Below, piece by piece: positions 11,035-22,507 of a DNA stretch of 64,000 nt. Positions within the stretch are counted from its first letter, which is position 1. Each line of letters starts with the position of its first letter. The translations under genes were made by a program, and so were the position numbers. This stretch comes from Mactra quadrangularis. Taxonomy: Eukaryota; Mollusca; Bivalvia; Venerida; Mactridae. The stretch covers positions 52,757,395 through 52,821,394 of the forward strand of contig CM046307.1 of the NCBI GenBank assembly GCA_025267735.1, given 5' to 3'. Below the pieces are notes generated by a model. The model made no database searches. It worked only from the letters and a program-made list of their open reading frames with translations, and was not told the origin of the DNA.

Positions 11035-11232
11035 TAACACAGAAGATAAGTCAAAGCCACCATCATCATTTGTACTAGTACGTATCACTTCCAAAGCTCC
11101 GTGTCTAGTTTTACGTCTAGCCTTTCTTGGTGGCACCCCAGCCTATCAGAGATATGAGGTAGTTAAAGAATTAAAGAAGAAGGTTTCATTGTTAAGATTC
11201 CCCCAGAGAGGACCTAAGACAGACAAACATAG
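11035..11232 (+). CDS. SZT2: SZT2 exon 7 of window
   Basis: 198 bp between TTATATTCAG and ACATAG|GTAAGT. Codes FVLVRITSKAPCLVLRLAFL, GGTPAYQRYEVVKELKKKV and a basic tail RFPQRGPKTDKHR. Phase 2-2. A SINE fragment (family C, minus) ends close upstream of this acceptor. Confidence 0.89.
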
Positions 11233-12729
11233 GTAAGTTACTTTATTGCATATGTTACTATAAATAGTAACAAAATCAACGTGGAAGTGCGCCAATAGAG
11301 CCTCAATGTGGGCAATACATTCCGGTATTGAGCAAGTGTGCCAAAATATCGATATTTGGCCCACTTCCTAGTGTGCCAAAAAATCGATATTGAGGCAACT
11401 TCCGGTCATTACGCACCTGCAGTCCAACAACCGCAGACTTTCCGCACGTGAAATTCGTACGTAATAAGCAACAAGAAACTATAATATTCAATTTTACGAC
11501 GTGGTTTTTTTCATAGTGAAAATTAATAAGATAATCAACAATTTATCAAGACTTACGTTTTATAACAAGCGTTCATTAGATTCCAACGTTTCGACGTTGA
11601 ATAAACAAAACAATACATGTGACGTAACGTCAAAGTGCAAAATAGCGCGGTACGTCGAGAAAAAATTGTATTTTTGTTGTAGAAAAATCATCGTTACATG
11701 CATTGGTCAACATATGCAATAAAAAGGTTATGAAACAGGGCAAGTGTGCCTTAAGTCGATATCGGCACACTTTCACCGGCATTGGCCCTCGGGCTAAAGC
11801 CCTCGGGCCAATACCTAAGCAAGTGTGCCGATATCTTCCTTAAGGCACACTTGCCCTGTTTAATAACCTCTATGTATTTACTGGGAAATTTTAATATTTA
11901 TTTGATAAATTGAGACTGTCTAGTTGACCAATGTTATTCCTTTTCAGTGCATTGCAGTGACAATTTGTTGTCCTTTCTTTAATAGAAATAATGATTTTAG
12001 GTTTTCCTCAGTGTTTGAAAAAGTATAAAACTGGCATTGGAGATGCATTGCACAGCAAATAGTAGACTCTTTTCTACTTAACCTTGTGTAGGTATAGGGA
12101 AAGTTGAAGAGAATTAAAATACTTACAGTTCTTTAAAACTTGAGGCTGCTTGTTTACTGTTTTCTTCTTGAAACTGTAGAATTTTGATGTTATAGTCACA
12201 TGATTTTGTTACTGTGATTGTATAACACATCAAATAACTAGTACCTTTCTTTCTCTGAAAATTCTCAATTAGTTCTGAATTAATTGATTGTTAGCTTCAA
12301 ATCTTTTGCACAAAGTTTTAATTGAATTGCAAACTAGGTAATTTGCAAAAAATCATTAATTCAGAATAAATTATTACAACTCAAAGGCCAACATAGCCAT
12401 TATTTGATATAGAAAAGTTATTTCATGCATTTTTAGAATCTTTTTTATTTTCTGGTTGCTGCCAGAATTTGAGGAAGATCAAGATTTGATACTCAGTTGT
12501 ATACAGTTTACGAAATTTGGATATAAAAGTGGTTGCCTGAACAGGTCATTTTAGCCGCTAGCACTATATCTTGATTGTAGAAATTTGTTTGCCCAAAAGA
12601 GATTTTTTGGTTGCCTGAACTAGAAATTGGATGTCCTGGGCACCCACTAATTTTGTAGACTCTGTGTATTTGATCAAGTTTGTTGTAATACAGGGGCCTG
12701 ATATATTTTTATTTGTTTCTATATTATAG
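11233..12729. other. Intron 7
   Basis: 11,270-11,724 is unusually CpG-containing for this window, with AAGTGTGCCAAAA and ATCGATAT motifs repeated around 11,330-11,395. A large palindrome follows (11,725-11,868). 11,870-12,729 shows nothing I can name. Confidence 0.55.
11725..11868. repeat. 144-bp inverted repeat (near-palindrome)
   Basis: Left arm AGGTTATGAAACAGGGCAAG...TGTGCCTTAAG...GATATCGGCACACTT; right arm AAGTGTGCCGATATC...CTTAAGGCACACTTGCCCTG...TTTAATAACCT. The arms of about 55 bp surround a GC-rich centre with CCCTCGGGC twice. CAAGTGTGCC recurs upstream at 11,332, so the palindrome may be the end of a larger element. Confidence 0.8.
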
Positions 12730-12852
12730 AAGATCCACTAAAGTACAACTGGAAGAAAAAGAGACAATACACAAACCCCCATTAATGAGAGATTGGTCAG
12801 AGATTAAATGTTGTGTATTATTATATAAACCTGTTGAAAGTATTCTGATCAG
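12730..12852 (+). CDS. SZT2: SZT2 exon 8 of window
   Basis: 123 bp between TATATTATAG and CTGATCAG|GTATGT. Codes a charged segment, RSTKVQLEEKETIHKPPLMR, followed by DWSEIKCCVLLYKPVESILI. Phase 2-2. A family-A SINE begins 51 bp after the donor. Confidence 0.85.
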
Positions 12853-12903
12853 GTATGTACTTTAGTATGTGGATACTGGTAAAGTTCTCGGTTTTGTTTT
12901 GGT

Positions 12904-13202
12904 ATTTATTTATTTATTTATATATTGGATTTAACGCCATATCAACACATTTTAGGTCATTTCACGGTGTCCAGCGCACCTAACCTAGCTTTCCTGGACC
13001 TTTGTCTATAACCAGTACTCACCTACCCTTCCACAAGGATGGAAACTTCTCCATATTATCTAATCAATGGAGGAAAGTTGACATTATTGTCTAATTTTCA
13101 TGGAAGGGTATAACCTCCCCAGGTGGGATTCGAACCCGTATCCCCTCGGGACACGAGATTACGTATCACGGCGCGCTACCAGTTGCGCTGTTGACCAGGT
13201 TT
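12904..13202 (-). mobile_element. SINE family A, tRNA-derived, full length
   Basis: On the minus strand the head carries a degenerate A box (GCGCAACTGGTAGCGCGCCG) and a B box GGGTTCGAATCCC, followed by the common body (GGTGAGTACTGG, GTCCAGGAAAGCTAGG) and an AAATA-type tail. Flanked by the target duplication TTTTGTTTTGGT at 12,892-12,903 and 13,203-13,214. Confidence 0.9.
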
Positions 13203-13326
13203 TTTTGTTTTGGTGATCAAGTCACTAGTTGACTGGTCAATGTCCTTTTTGGATTCAATGATAATTGTAATGCATAAACATGAGTTTGTCTTTACATATT
13301 TCATTATGATATGTTATGTGCACAAT

Positions 13327-13699
13327 GAGGGACTTTAGTCAGTTATCTTTCCCTGATAAAATCTGAAGCCATCCAATTGGTAAGTAGGTCCTTACAGTTG
13401 GAATCCTTGGGTTTTATCATTTAATTCCTATGTAAGGATAACAAAATATTTCATCTAATATCTTTCTTGTTAATGAAGATATTTACAGAAGTGAGGAAAT
13501 ATATATACATGTAGTTATTTACCCTTAAAATACTTAGCTTGAATTTTAAACAAAATAAATGATTTATAAAAAAAGTTCTTTAAGATTAGTTTTGGCAAAT
13601 TGACATTGAAAAGTAAGGGTAAAATCCGAGTAATCCAACGAATTGGACCTACCTATTTGAAGACTATACAAGGGGAAATAACTGACTAAGGTCCCTTAT
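13327..13699. mobile_element. MITE with long imperfect terminal repeats
   Basis: Left end GAGGGACTTTAGTCAGTTAT then TTCCCT and AGTAGGTCC; right end GGACCTACC...GGGGAAATAACTGACTAAGG then TCCCTTA. The arms are about 65 bp with gaps. No clear target duplication. Confidence 0.65.
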
Positions 13700-16522
13700 A
13701 CTCATTAATCTAAGATATCATTTTAAAGCCTTACTTTAATTGTAAACCTATTATACCATAGTGTGACAAAAATGTATTTATAAGTACAATTATGTTCCAC
13801 TTTTAGAACCATTAAAATTGCTGGTCTTAATAGTAGAATGTATTTAGTAAGTGATATTTTATTTCTTACCTAATTAAGCATTCAGGACTTAAAATCATCA
13901 AAAAAACCCCATAATTTTGGTATTTGGCCAAAGTGGTCTTTATTTTGGGACCTTACTGCATTTGCTAGTATTTGAGAAAAAGAATATAAAGTAACTATTA
14001 TTTTTCTATGGCCTTAAAGTAGAACTCAACACGCTGTCAAACATGCCTATGTTTTTTGCTAATTCAATAAAAATGACAATTCTAAGATATATGACGCATG
14101 CATTTTGGTCAGGAAACGTTTGGTAACGACACATGGGGCCGTTAAAAGTCGTTCTTTTAGCGTTGCTAAGTGTGTTACCTGCCCTTGATTTTGGAGTTAA
14201 CTCCCTTTGCACGTACAACCCGTGCATTCCCATAATGCACATCGGTAACTCGTCTCGGCCACGTTGTAGTTCGTCCTCATTATGTACGAAAACCACGCTT
14301 GCATGAAATGCATTTTATTAGCTACTGTATCCGCGGATTTTATCAAGCAAAAATTTGAATACCTTTTTTTCTTTTTAATGACCGCAAATTTTACCTTGAA
14401 AAGAAAACTTTTGCTAAACGCCAAGGGAAATAATCAATATTACTCCTCGTGAAGTTATAGTGGTGTCTGTCCTGCATGACCTAATTTACGTTTTCCAAAA
14501 ATAACTTCTACAATGATGACGACATTTTGCTTTTGTTTGTAAACATCACTTTCTGGTGAAGAAATTCAGTCATTCATGGTTAGTATAGTAATTCTTTGTC
14601 ATTTTTATAGTAAGATAAAGCTTATCAAACGATTGGAAACGCCATTATTTGACAGAAAACGTGCTTTATTTTCGCTGACTTCAACTAGCTTGCATTTCGT
14701 CATGTCGGCGTCTGTTCCCAGACCCGGTATTCATTCGGAGTGTAGAATAGGAAATTTCGGAAAATTGAAGCCTTGTGAATGATACTTGTTTCTGAGGAAT
14801 AACTAGCTTAACATACACATTGGGTCATACTATGCTTTTGTACTTGATATTGTATTTTATTGTGATAACACTGAACCATCACCTTTGGAAAAATCAACGA
14901 GGTGTCCCGCTACTAAATTAAGAGAAACATTTCAAGGGCGGATCCTTCAGGTAGACAAACATCCGTGTTCCCCCTCCTGTTTATTTTATTTTCAAGAACA
15001 TTGAAATGAAAGTAAATGTGATACTTTCGCTTTCCAACTATCAGAATAAAGCAGTTATAAGATTATTTTACAGGATTTTTAGTTATTTTTTCTGTTTTTT
15101 TTCAGAATTCCTGACAGAAACTAGATCTAATGCAATTTGTGTACCATAATGCAATGCCAAGTATGACAAAAAATCTGCTTCAGCTCAATCAGGTAAATCT
15201 ATGTTTTTGATGGTTAAAAACTAAATTTTAGACTTCTTCAAAACACTTCTCTGTCATACATTGAAAGCCCACTTTACTTACCAAGTATCATGTTTTGTAT
15301 TTTAACATGTAATTGTTGCACAATAAGTTGAATATTGACCAGATCTACTTGCAGGGAAATCATATTGTAATTATTTTTTACATATGTCAAGGAACTTATG
15401 ACTGGAAAGCAACCTCAGCTTTCAGAATCAAAAGTCATTAGATCTATACCTCCCAGTATTAGTAGAAGACTTTCTATGTTAAGTGCATTGAATACATGTC
15501 AAGGATGAGTAATAAATGTAACTTGAATAACTTGGAATTACAATGTAGTTCCAAGGGCTCATATTTTCAAACATTTCACTAATTTTAGGCAATCTTATGT
15601 TGTATTTGTTGACTTAATTATTACAAATGCATATATGCATATTATTAAAAGAAATCACAAGTACAAAACAAAACAAAAAGCTTCATATTAGTATTTTATT
15701 ATCAAAATAAAAAAATGACACATGTAGGATTATAATAAACATGGTTTTGCTTGGATAGTTGGAAGAATAATCTGTTCTAAGTTGAATGAAAGTTAATGAA
15801 AATACAAAAAAGACTCTAGCAGAACTTCTGATCTTTTAAATCTTTTATATGAATGCTGTGCCTTCTTTATATAATTTTCTTACTGTAACACAAAGTATCT
15901 GATATTTGTTGAATATGCATATCCTGAAATGACATGAAATATAAATTATTCTTAAGATGATATGATATTACATAGTGAAAATAAAGTTAATGTTCATTTT
16001 CTATTTTCAGGCATACTATTTTCAAACAAGTTAAATGAGCTGATAGAGTAAAAAATACATTTGGGACAAACAGTTCTCTTCAAATCAAGCAACAACTTTT
16101 TGGTGAAAAAAAACAATGATATACATGTAATATAAACTGATTCTGGAATGTTAGTCAACTTCAAGTGATGATAAAATATTATATCTGTGTGAATTATTTC
16201 AATTATAATTTGTATGAAGTATTGTAAGAATTTGTGTAACCAAATACATTTTTCAAAACTTATTTGTGTTTTTCATATTTAAACTTAATAAATGATGTTA
16301 AAATTCATTTTGTCTTGTGATTTAGAGGGTCCATTAGATAGTCATTTTTTTTATCATTGAAGAGATATCAAAGTTCCTCATTATATTTAGAAAAAAGCAC
16401 ATATATGTGCCTCACAACTTGATTGAAAACAAACAATATAAACATGTTCAGACTAAAAAAATTCAGTATGTATCTGGGCCAATGGTTAATCAATCTTAAT
16501 GCTGAAATTACCTGTTAGATAA

Positions 16523-16731
16523 ATGCAACACTGCTCTTAACTTTTTTTCTACAAAAATAACTCATGCATTTAAATATGAGTTTCATGGTAAAGATACAAT
16601 TGAAAGTGTTTATTGATAACTGACAATACTACCTGATTTATATTTTCAATCAAGAGCAAGATGTTAACACATTGTGTATATTTTTCAAGCCTCTTGAATA
16701 ATTTTGTCAATTTTTTAGAGCAGTGTTGCAT
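16523..16731. mobile_element. Short MITE with 15-bp terminal repeats
   Basis: ATGCAACACTGCTCT at 16,523 and its exact inverse AGAGCAGTGTTGCAT ending at 16,731; 209 bp between outer ends; no frame. Confidence 0.7.
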
Positions 16732-16872
16732 AGATCAGACAATAATACTTACATGAATGAAAAATGCAGCTGAATATAAACCCCACAAACTGTTACACAA
16801 GATGAGCTATATCTTGCTGCCAGGATTATGCATTCTATTGACATCATCCTACTCCTACAAAAGTAACAATGA

Positions 16873-17161
16873 TATTTAATTATTTATTTAGTGGATTCAA
16901 CGCCGTATCAACACAATTTAGGTCATTTCACGGCGTCCAGCACACCTAACCTAGCTTTCCTGGACCATTGTCTATAACCAGTACTCACCTACCCTTCCAT
17001 AAGGCCGGAAACTTCTCCATATTATCTAACTAATGGAGGAAAATCGACATTATTGTCAAATTTTCATGGAAGGGTATAACTTACCCGGGTGGGATTCGAA
17101 CCCGCACCCCCTCGGGCACGAGTATCCAAATCCTGACGCGCTACCAACTGCGCTATCGACC
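16873..17161 (-). mobile_element. SINE family A, full length
   Basis: Minus-strand head GGTCGATAGCGCAGTTGGTA (A box) and GGGTTCGAATCCC (B box). Target duplication AGTAACAATGA at 16,862-16,872 and 17,162-17,172. A 60-codon open frame on the plus strand is a by-product of the SINE sequence and recurs at 25,899. Confidence 0.92.
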
Positions 17162-18335
17162 AGTAACAATGAACAAAATAAACAAATTATTCAATCAATT
17201 TTACAACCGTATTAACTTTATGAAATATTATCATTGAGCCTGAATGGAATTGAAGATGTCACTTTCAAAGAGAATGCACAAATAATGACGTTAGAAATAT
17301 GTGCAAGTTTGATTCATGAAAGTCCCACCCCCTTGTTGTTACTTAATGAGAGATAGAGCTATATACATCAGTGAGTGACAGTTAATGTTTACTATTTTGT
17401 ACTGTGATTACAACCAAACATATCTAGATCAGACGATCTTGACTTCAAATAAACTCATTATTGTTAAAATAAAGTATGTTTCATAATAAAATCATAACAG
17501 ACAGTACCCCTCCAGGCTCCACCCCATCAGTATGAACGTGATTCATACGGATCAATCGAGGTATCAATCATGTGAAACATCAATATTATGGTCAAATTTC
17601 GTCACTACTTTTTACTAATATTGCTGCGAATCACAAATAAAACAGACTGCACTACAGAAGGTTCACTTCTAGGTCTGACCAACCGTGACAAGATGGGCGA
17701 AATTATTTGGGACGAATCCAACGTGGTTTGGTAAATAAACAAAATACTCATTTACTCAGTATAGTAATACTACATGAAATCGTTACTTACAGTGTTCAAA
17801 AATACTGACACATCCTTAACTTTACTTCTTTACAACCAATCATCTGGTTCTTGAAGTTGAACAACATTGCAAGATTTACAATTCGTCTATCGTTGAATCT
17901 GACTAAGCCCAATCTAGTCTCCAGAGTTTATCAGCGATCATTAATGGTTTTTTTATTTAGCAGGTCAAACACAACTAAAACCCGGAGTCAACTCAACTAT
18001 GAAATGAAACTACAAAAGGGTCCCAATTCGAAAAAATTGAACTTGGAAGAGACGTTTAAAAATCAAACAATGCCGCCATGTTTACTCACTTCAGATTCGG
18101 GCGAGAGTTTTCTCCCTTGCTTCGTTAGCAACGGACGCCGTATTCAGGGGAGATCAGTCATGTCGACCCTTTGAAAATGGAGGTTTTGATAAAGAAATTA
18201 GGTACCAGACCCCTTTTGGAAGTGTCAACTTTAAAGGTCCATGATCTAATTACGTATTATTCTTTCAAATAAGTAAAAGAAACACACACTTTTAGACCCC
18301 CTGTTGAGTTCTACTTTAAAGAGTATTTATATATA

Positions 18336-18579
18336 CACTGTGGTCCAAAATTTTTTTTTACTCATATTGAATGTTGACGTTTTGAGGTATAATTTGATAT
18401 ACTTTACATGTAGTTATGAGTTTTACTACTAACATACAGTTTAACATGAACCATCTGTTATGTACTTTATGTATTATAACTATAAAAATGCTAATCTCTA
18501 TGTTTTGCTATAATTTTTAAATAAATATAAGAAAGTATGGAATAAATTACGTGTGTAAAGAAACTGTTAGACCCCAGTG
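18336..18579. mobile_element. Mariner-type MITE abutting exon 9
   Basis: TA-CACTGTGGTCCAAAA at the left and the inverse CACTGGGGTCTAACA at the right, TA on each side (18,334-18,335 and 18,580-18,581). 244 bp, no frame. Its right end is 27 bp from exon 9. Confidence 0.7.
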
Positions 18580-18606
18580 TATAATTGTTTGGGTTTTTTA
18601 TTGCAG

Positions 18607-18834
18607 ACATGAGAAAATGCCTAGAGATATGACAAAGTTGGAAGAATGGGTAATGCCCGAGGTATCCCAATTTTTACCATATAAAACACAATCAAAGAGT
18701 AAATCTATGGTAAATTTATTTAATTCATTATCAAAGTATTTGTTACATAGAAGATGGATATGGACAGTACAAGAATCTGGTGTTAACAGTATTAGTATGC
18801 AAGGTGTTGGTAGAATATTGTCTACTCTTACAAA
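18607..18834 (+). CDS. SZT2: SZT2 exon 9 of window
   Basis: 228 bp between TTTTTTATTGCAG and ACAAA|GTAAGT. Codes HEKMPRDMTKLEEWVMPEVS, then a Lys/Ser patch and FNSLSKYLLHRRWIWTVQES. Last of the seven phase 2-2 exons. Its upstream flank is a mariner-type MITE ending 27 bp before the exon. Confidence 0.88.
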
Positions 18835-20180
18835 GTAAGTCCATTGGCCTGTTACCTAAGGGAATCACTACCTAGGGCTTTGTCCTCTGGTACCCGTCTT
18901 ACACCAAAATGAATAAGTATGTTATATTAAATGGAGGGTACTAGGGGGTGAAGCACTAGTTAGCGATTTGACCAATAGTTTAAGATTTACTTGTATTCAA
19001 ATTAAATCTTGGTAATCATATGTTATTTTTCTTTTTTGTGGTTGGGTTTTAGGCTGTGGCTACACATTGTATAGGTTGTGTCATGGCGGTCAGTCAACCT
19101 AATCACGATTCATGGAAAGGCTAAATCTCTGGATTAAGCTGTTCACAATTTAATAGGCCCATGCTTCTGTTAGTGACTGACAACTACCCTACATGATTTA
19201 GATTCAGTAGTATGTGGGAGAATGTCCTTAGAAATTATTTTATGACCAAACTCCACAAAAGTGTGGTCAGCTAAGGAAATAAATTCTTGGTAATCATGTG
19301 TTATTTTTCTTTTTTGTGGTTGGGTTTTAGGTTGTGGCTACTCATTGTATAGGTTGTGTCATGGCAGTCAGTCAACCTAATCACGATTCATGGAAAGGCT
19401 GAATCTCTGGATTAAGCTGTTAACAAATTCAATTTAATAGGCCCATGCTTCCGTTAGCGACTGACAACTGCCCTACATGATTTAGATTCAGTAGTAAGAG
19501 GGAGAATGTCCTTAGAAATTATTTCATGACCAAACTCGACCAAAGTGTGGTCAGCTAAGGAATAGAACCCACAACCCCTTGATCAGTAGACTTTTGTTCT
19601 ATCTACAGAGCTACAAAATGTAGCTTACTTTGTCTGCATTACTGCTCATGAGGCATTTAGTGATTGCTGCATGGATTACTCATGAAATATGCATTTGTGG
19701 AGTTTAAATGGTTTAAAACAATATCTTAAACAAGAATATTTAATTCTTATGTTTATCAAAAAATATTCATTTACTATTAATGAAAATTTATATTTGGGTA
19801 ACAATATAATTATAGGAATGGCCATTTGATAGAAAAAACATACAACTTAGTGATGTAGTTAGTTGGTCATAGAGCCTATATTGAATAATAATTTTCACAA
19901 ACCTCTGCTTCATTTTGCCCAATATTCTCCCTTGCTTGTTTTAGTAATACTGTCCCACAATGCAACGAGTGGTAAGCTCAGGAACCAGAAGCTTTCCGAA
20001 TGTGCAAAATTAAGTTAGAAAAATGAGGGTAAGTTATCTCCCTTTCAGTTGATTTATAGAAGGACCAAAGGGAGATAACTAGAAAACTAAAACATCAACA
20101 CTCAATTCAGTGGAAAAGACATATGTCTTTTCTGTATAAAAGTGTAATGAAATAACCATTTTCTTTATTTTATTCCACAG
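18835..20180. other. Intron 9
   Basis: 18,840-19,003 is unremarkable. 19,004-19,615 is a duplicated SINE. 20,030-20,090 is a foldback of GTTATCTCCCTTT and AAAGGGAGATAAC, a motif pair also split between 25,347 and 25,395. 19,620-20,030 shows nothing else. Confidence 0.6.
19004..19615 (-). mobile_element. SINE family D with tandemly duplicated body
   Basis: A roughly 277-bp block (TCTTGGTAATCAT...GTGTGGTCAGCTAAGGAA) occurs twice, at 19,004-19,280 and 19,281-19,560, about 93% alike by eye. On the minus strand a tRNA-like head follows: TAGCTCTGTAGATAGAAC (decayed A box) and GTGGGTTCTATTCC (decayed B box) near 19,560-19,615. Confidence 0.65.
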
Positions 20181-20259
20181 AATGCGTTTGCAACAAGGAT
20201 TTCATTTTGGTTTAACCAATGAGGGTATTGTTAATATGATGTTAGAAGTTGATATGAAG
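20181..20259 (+). CDS. SZT2: SZT2 exon 10 of window
   Basis: 79 bp between TTATTCCACAG and GATATGAAG|GTTTGT. Codes MRLQQGFHFGLTNEGIVNMM and LEVDMK. Enters in phase 2 and leaves in phase 0, ending the run of symmetric exons. Confidence 0.83.
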
Positions 20260-21311
20260 GTTTGTATATATATAGGATACTAAAATTATTATAGTAGAGC
20301 AGCAAAGTAAAAAACGTAAAGTAATTGCATTTTATAGTCTAAGTTTCATGCTTACGCACATTCATCGACTTTACAGCTATTACCCCTGGTCATCGGGCTA
20401 CTGATATTTATCTATCAATCTCTCTGGGGAGTCTTTTAACTCTTCTTAGTGCAGCCGACACTTTGGCGCAACGGAATTATACCACCCTTGCAGGTACCCA
20501 TTTACACCTGGGTGAAGTGAAGCAATCGCAGGTAAATTTCTTGCTCAAGGAAATTAGCAGTGCCCCTGGTGGGGTTTGAACCAGGGACCTCTCGATCCCT
20601 AAGCGAGCGTCCCACCACTGGACTACTGCTCCTACATAAAGTGTTGAAAAGATAGGACCTTAAAATGAATAAAAAAGTCTTGAAATATAAGACAGCATCT
20701 AAAATGTCCGCCATGTTTTTCTTTGAAGCATGTTTAATAGTATTGTTAAGTATAATATATTGGTTCAAAATAAAGACAAAAGAAACCTCTCTAAGCTAAA
20801 CTATTGTACATTAGGGTACTTTCAAAATATGGCCGTTTGATATTATTTTATTGTCAAGGTTGTCACTTTTAGCATGACTATTCTTTACTAAAGCTTGTAA
20901 TGGTGTTTGACACCAGAAATTCTGTAGAAAAACAACCAGGTCATCCTACCTTGGAACTATAGAGACTCTAAGAGTCCTTACATTGGTCAGTGTATTTGTT
21001 ATGTAACTATTGTTGTCTGTCCTCATCTCAGATAGATTGCTTAATTAGTGAAACATTGGTTTAGTAAGCTTCAGTAAAAATTGTGAGTGCATTATAGATG
21101 TTTACTGTGGCATAAATCAAAGTATTATAAAAGTACTTGAGCATTTCCATGAATTATTGCACTATACATGTAATAAAAGGCCAAATTGTAGACTTTTCTT
21201 ATTATTTGAAATATGCAAATTTCACAACCCAAAAACAATTTTCACTAGCCCTATGCTATAAGCTAGTGAGTTAAGATGATGACTGTATAAATATCTATTA
21301 TTACATTGTAG
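20260..21311. other. Intron 10
   Basis: Contains the family-C SINE at 20,360-20,637; 20,640-21,311 shows no recognisable structure. Confidence 0.6.
20360..20637 (-). mobile_element. SINE family C, best copy
   Basis: On the minus strand: GGAGCAGTAGTCCAGTGGTG (A box) and CTGGTTCAAACCCCACCA (B box) form a tRNA-like head, followed by a body with CCTTGAGCAAGAAATTTACC and CACCCAGGTGTAAATGGGTA. The left (tail) boundary is approximate. Confidence 0.75.
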
Positions 21312-21415
21312 GATCCAGAATGTTCTATAGATTACAACATAAAATCTAAGTATAGACCTACATGTGTTGTACAATATATATTATTCCCTCCATACACTAA
21401 GACTACCTCAGATCA
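21312..21415 (+). CDS. SZT2: SZT2 exon 11 of window
   Basis: 104 bp between TTACATTGTAG and CAGATCA|GTAAGT. Codes DPECSIDYNIKSKYRPTCVV and QYILFPPYTKTTSD. Phase 0 in, phase 2 out. The upstream pyrimidine tract is weak, but the frame joins on both sides. Confidence 0.83.
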
Positions 21416-22347
21416 GTAAGTATATTGAGGATATTGAGGATATTTAATGATTTTGATGTATGATCGATTTTTATTTCGAATGAGCTCAAAAAACATAATT
21501 TTTATATTTTCTAGTGAAAGATAGTGTTGTTCAATGATAATATACAATGATATTATTAAAATTGATATTTTCATTGTAGCAAAAATTGTATACTTACGGT
21601 AACCAATTTATCTGACTCCTTATTAGCATGATATCAAAGCCCTACAGTACCCAGAAAAAGGGACTAGATGTTAAATGTCATTGAGAAATTCGCTTCAATG
21701 ACTAGAAAATATTCAGATGTAATTTCTGGATGAAATACTACTTTCTGAATGATTAGCAACATTTGAAAGTATTTGAATGGGTTTTTTTTAAGTCTATAAG
21801 TTGACTATCACTGCCTGGGTTGTCCTAATCTTTTTAGAATTGAAAAACCTGATCTTAAATTCTCCGCTCACCGACTAGCTAATTTAACAACAGGGATCTA
21901 TAGGGTACATGTATCTGTTAACAAAAATTGGAGTTGTCTGAATTTCAGGGTCTTATACCAGTACTATCTATGTTTTTTATCTTGGAATTCTAAAAAAGGG
22001 TTCTGATCCCTCTGAGAATTTATTTGTGCATGTAAGTTTTGAAACAATCTCTCCACTTACACTCAAAAAAGAAGAAAAACATGTAAAAATTGTCTCTATT
22101 GACTTCGAAATTTTTTTTTTTTTATCTGTATAGTTTAAATAATGATGTCGATGAAAGGAAACTACAGTGGATGAAATACTAGTTTCTTAATTTTTAGCAA
22201 CAGCTGAAAGTATATGAATGTTTTTTTATGTGTGCACTTTCACTGTCGCAATCACAGGCGTGGGCAAGGTCCCGAATCACTATATATACATATATGCCTG
22301 TGATCCCAATTCTAGGATTTTTTATTATGTGTTTTTTATGTGTATAG
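21416..22347. other. Intron 11
   Basis: A fragment related to the start of element G at about 21,838-21,900 (CCTGATCTTAAATTCTCCGC) and a T13-like run near 22,110. Nothing else recognised. Confidence 0.55.
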
Positions 22348-22507
22348 TTTAAGTGATGATGATGATGAAATGGAATCAACAGAGGATGATGGTATATTAC
22401 AAATAATAACAGAATGTTGGATAGAACCACAACATGGTATATCTTATAATAATACACCAGAAAGATTACACTTTGATGGCAAATCCTGTCAACAATTAGC
22501 TTCTGTA
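22348..22507 (+). CDS. SZT2: SZT2 exon 12 of window
   Basis: 160 bp between ATGTGTATAG and TTCTGTA|GTAAGT. Starts with an acidic run (LSDDDDEMESTEDDG) followed by QIITECWIEPQHGISYNNTP and ERLHFDGKSCQQLASV. Phase 2 in, phase 0 out. Confidence 0.85.

Larger units (their letters stand above)
14014..18319. mobile_element. Possible 4.3-kb non-autonomous TTAA element
   Basis: TTAA followed by AGTAGAACTCAACA at 14,014-14,031 faces the exact inverse TGTTGAGTTCTACT + TTAA ending at 18,319. TTAA target duplication with short terminal repeats is the piggyBac pattern. No transposase frame is visible; the longest inside is 107 codons (17,851-18,174) with no family resemblance. Other insertions lie within it. 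It could instead be two unrelated solo ends. Confidence 0.5.
12853..18606. other. Intron 8 (5.75 kb), almost wholly transposon-derived
   Basis: Order: family-A SINE (12,904), long-TIR MITE (13,327), a 4.3-kb TTAA-bounded interval (14,014-18,319) that holds a MITE (16,523) and a SINE (16,873), then a mariner-type MITE (18,336). Only 13,215-13,326 and 13,700-14,013 lack a named structure. 13,775-13,850 contains AATTGCTGGTCTTAATAGT, akin to the element end at 29,130. Confidence 0.65.

Noticed and set aside
17851..18174. 107-codon open frame as a transposase remnant
   Set aside because: No recognisable catalytic motif or family resemblance; composition typical of chance frames.
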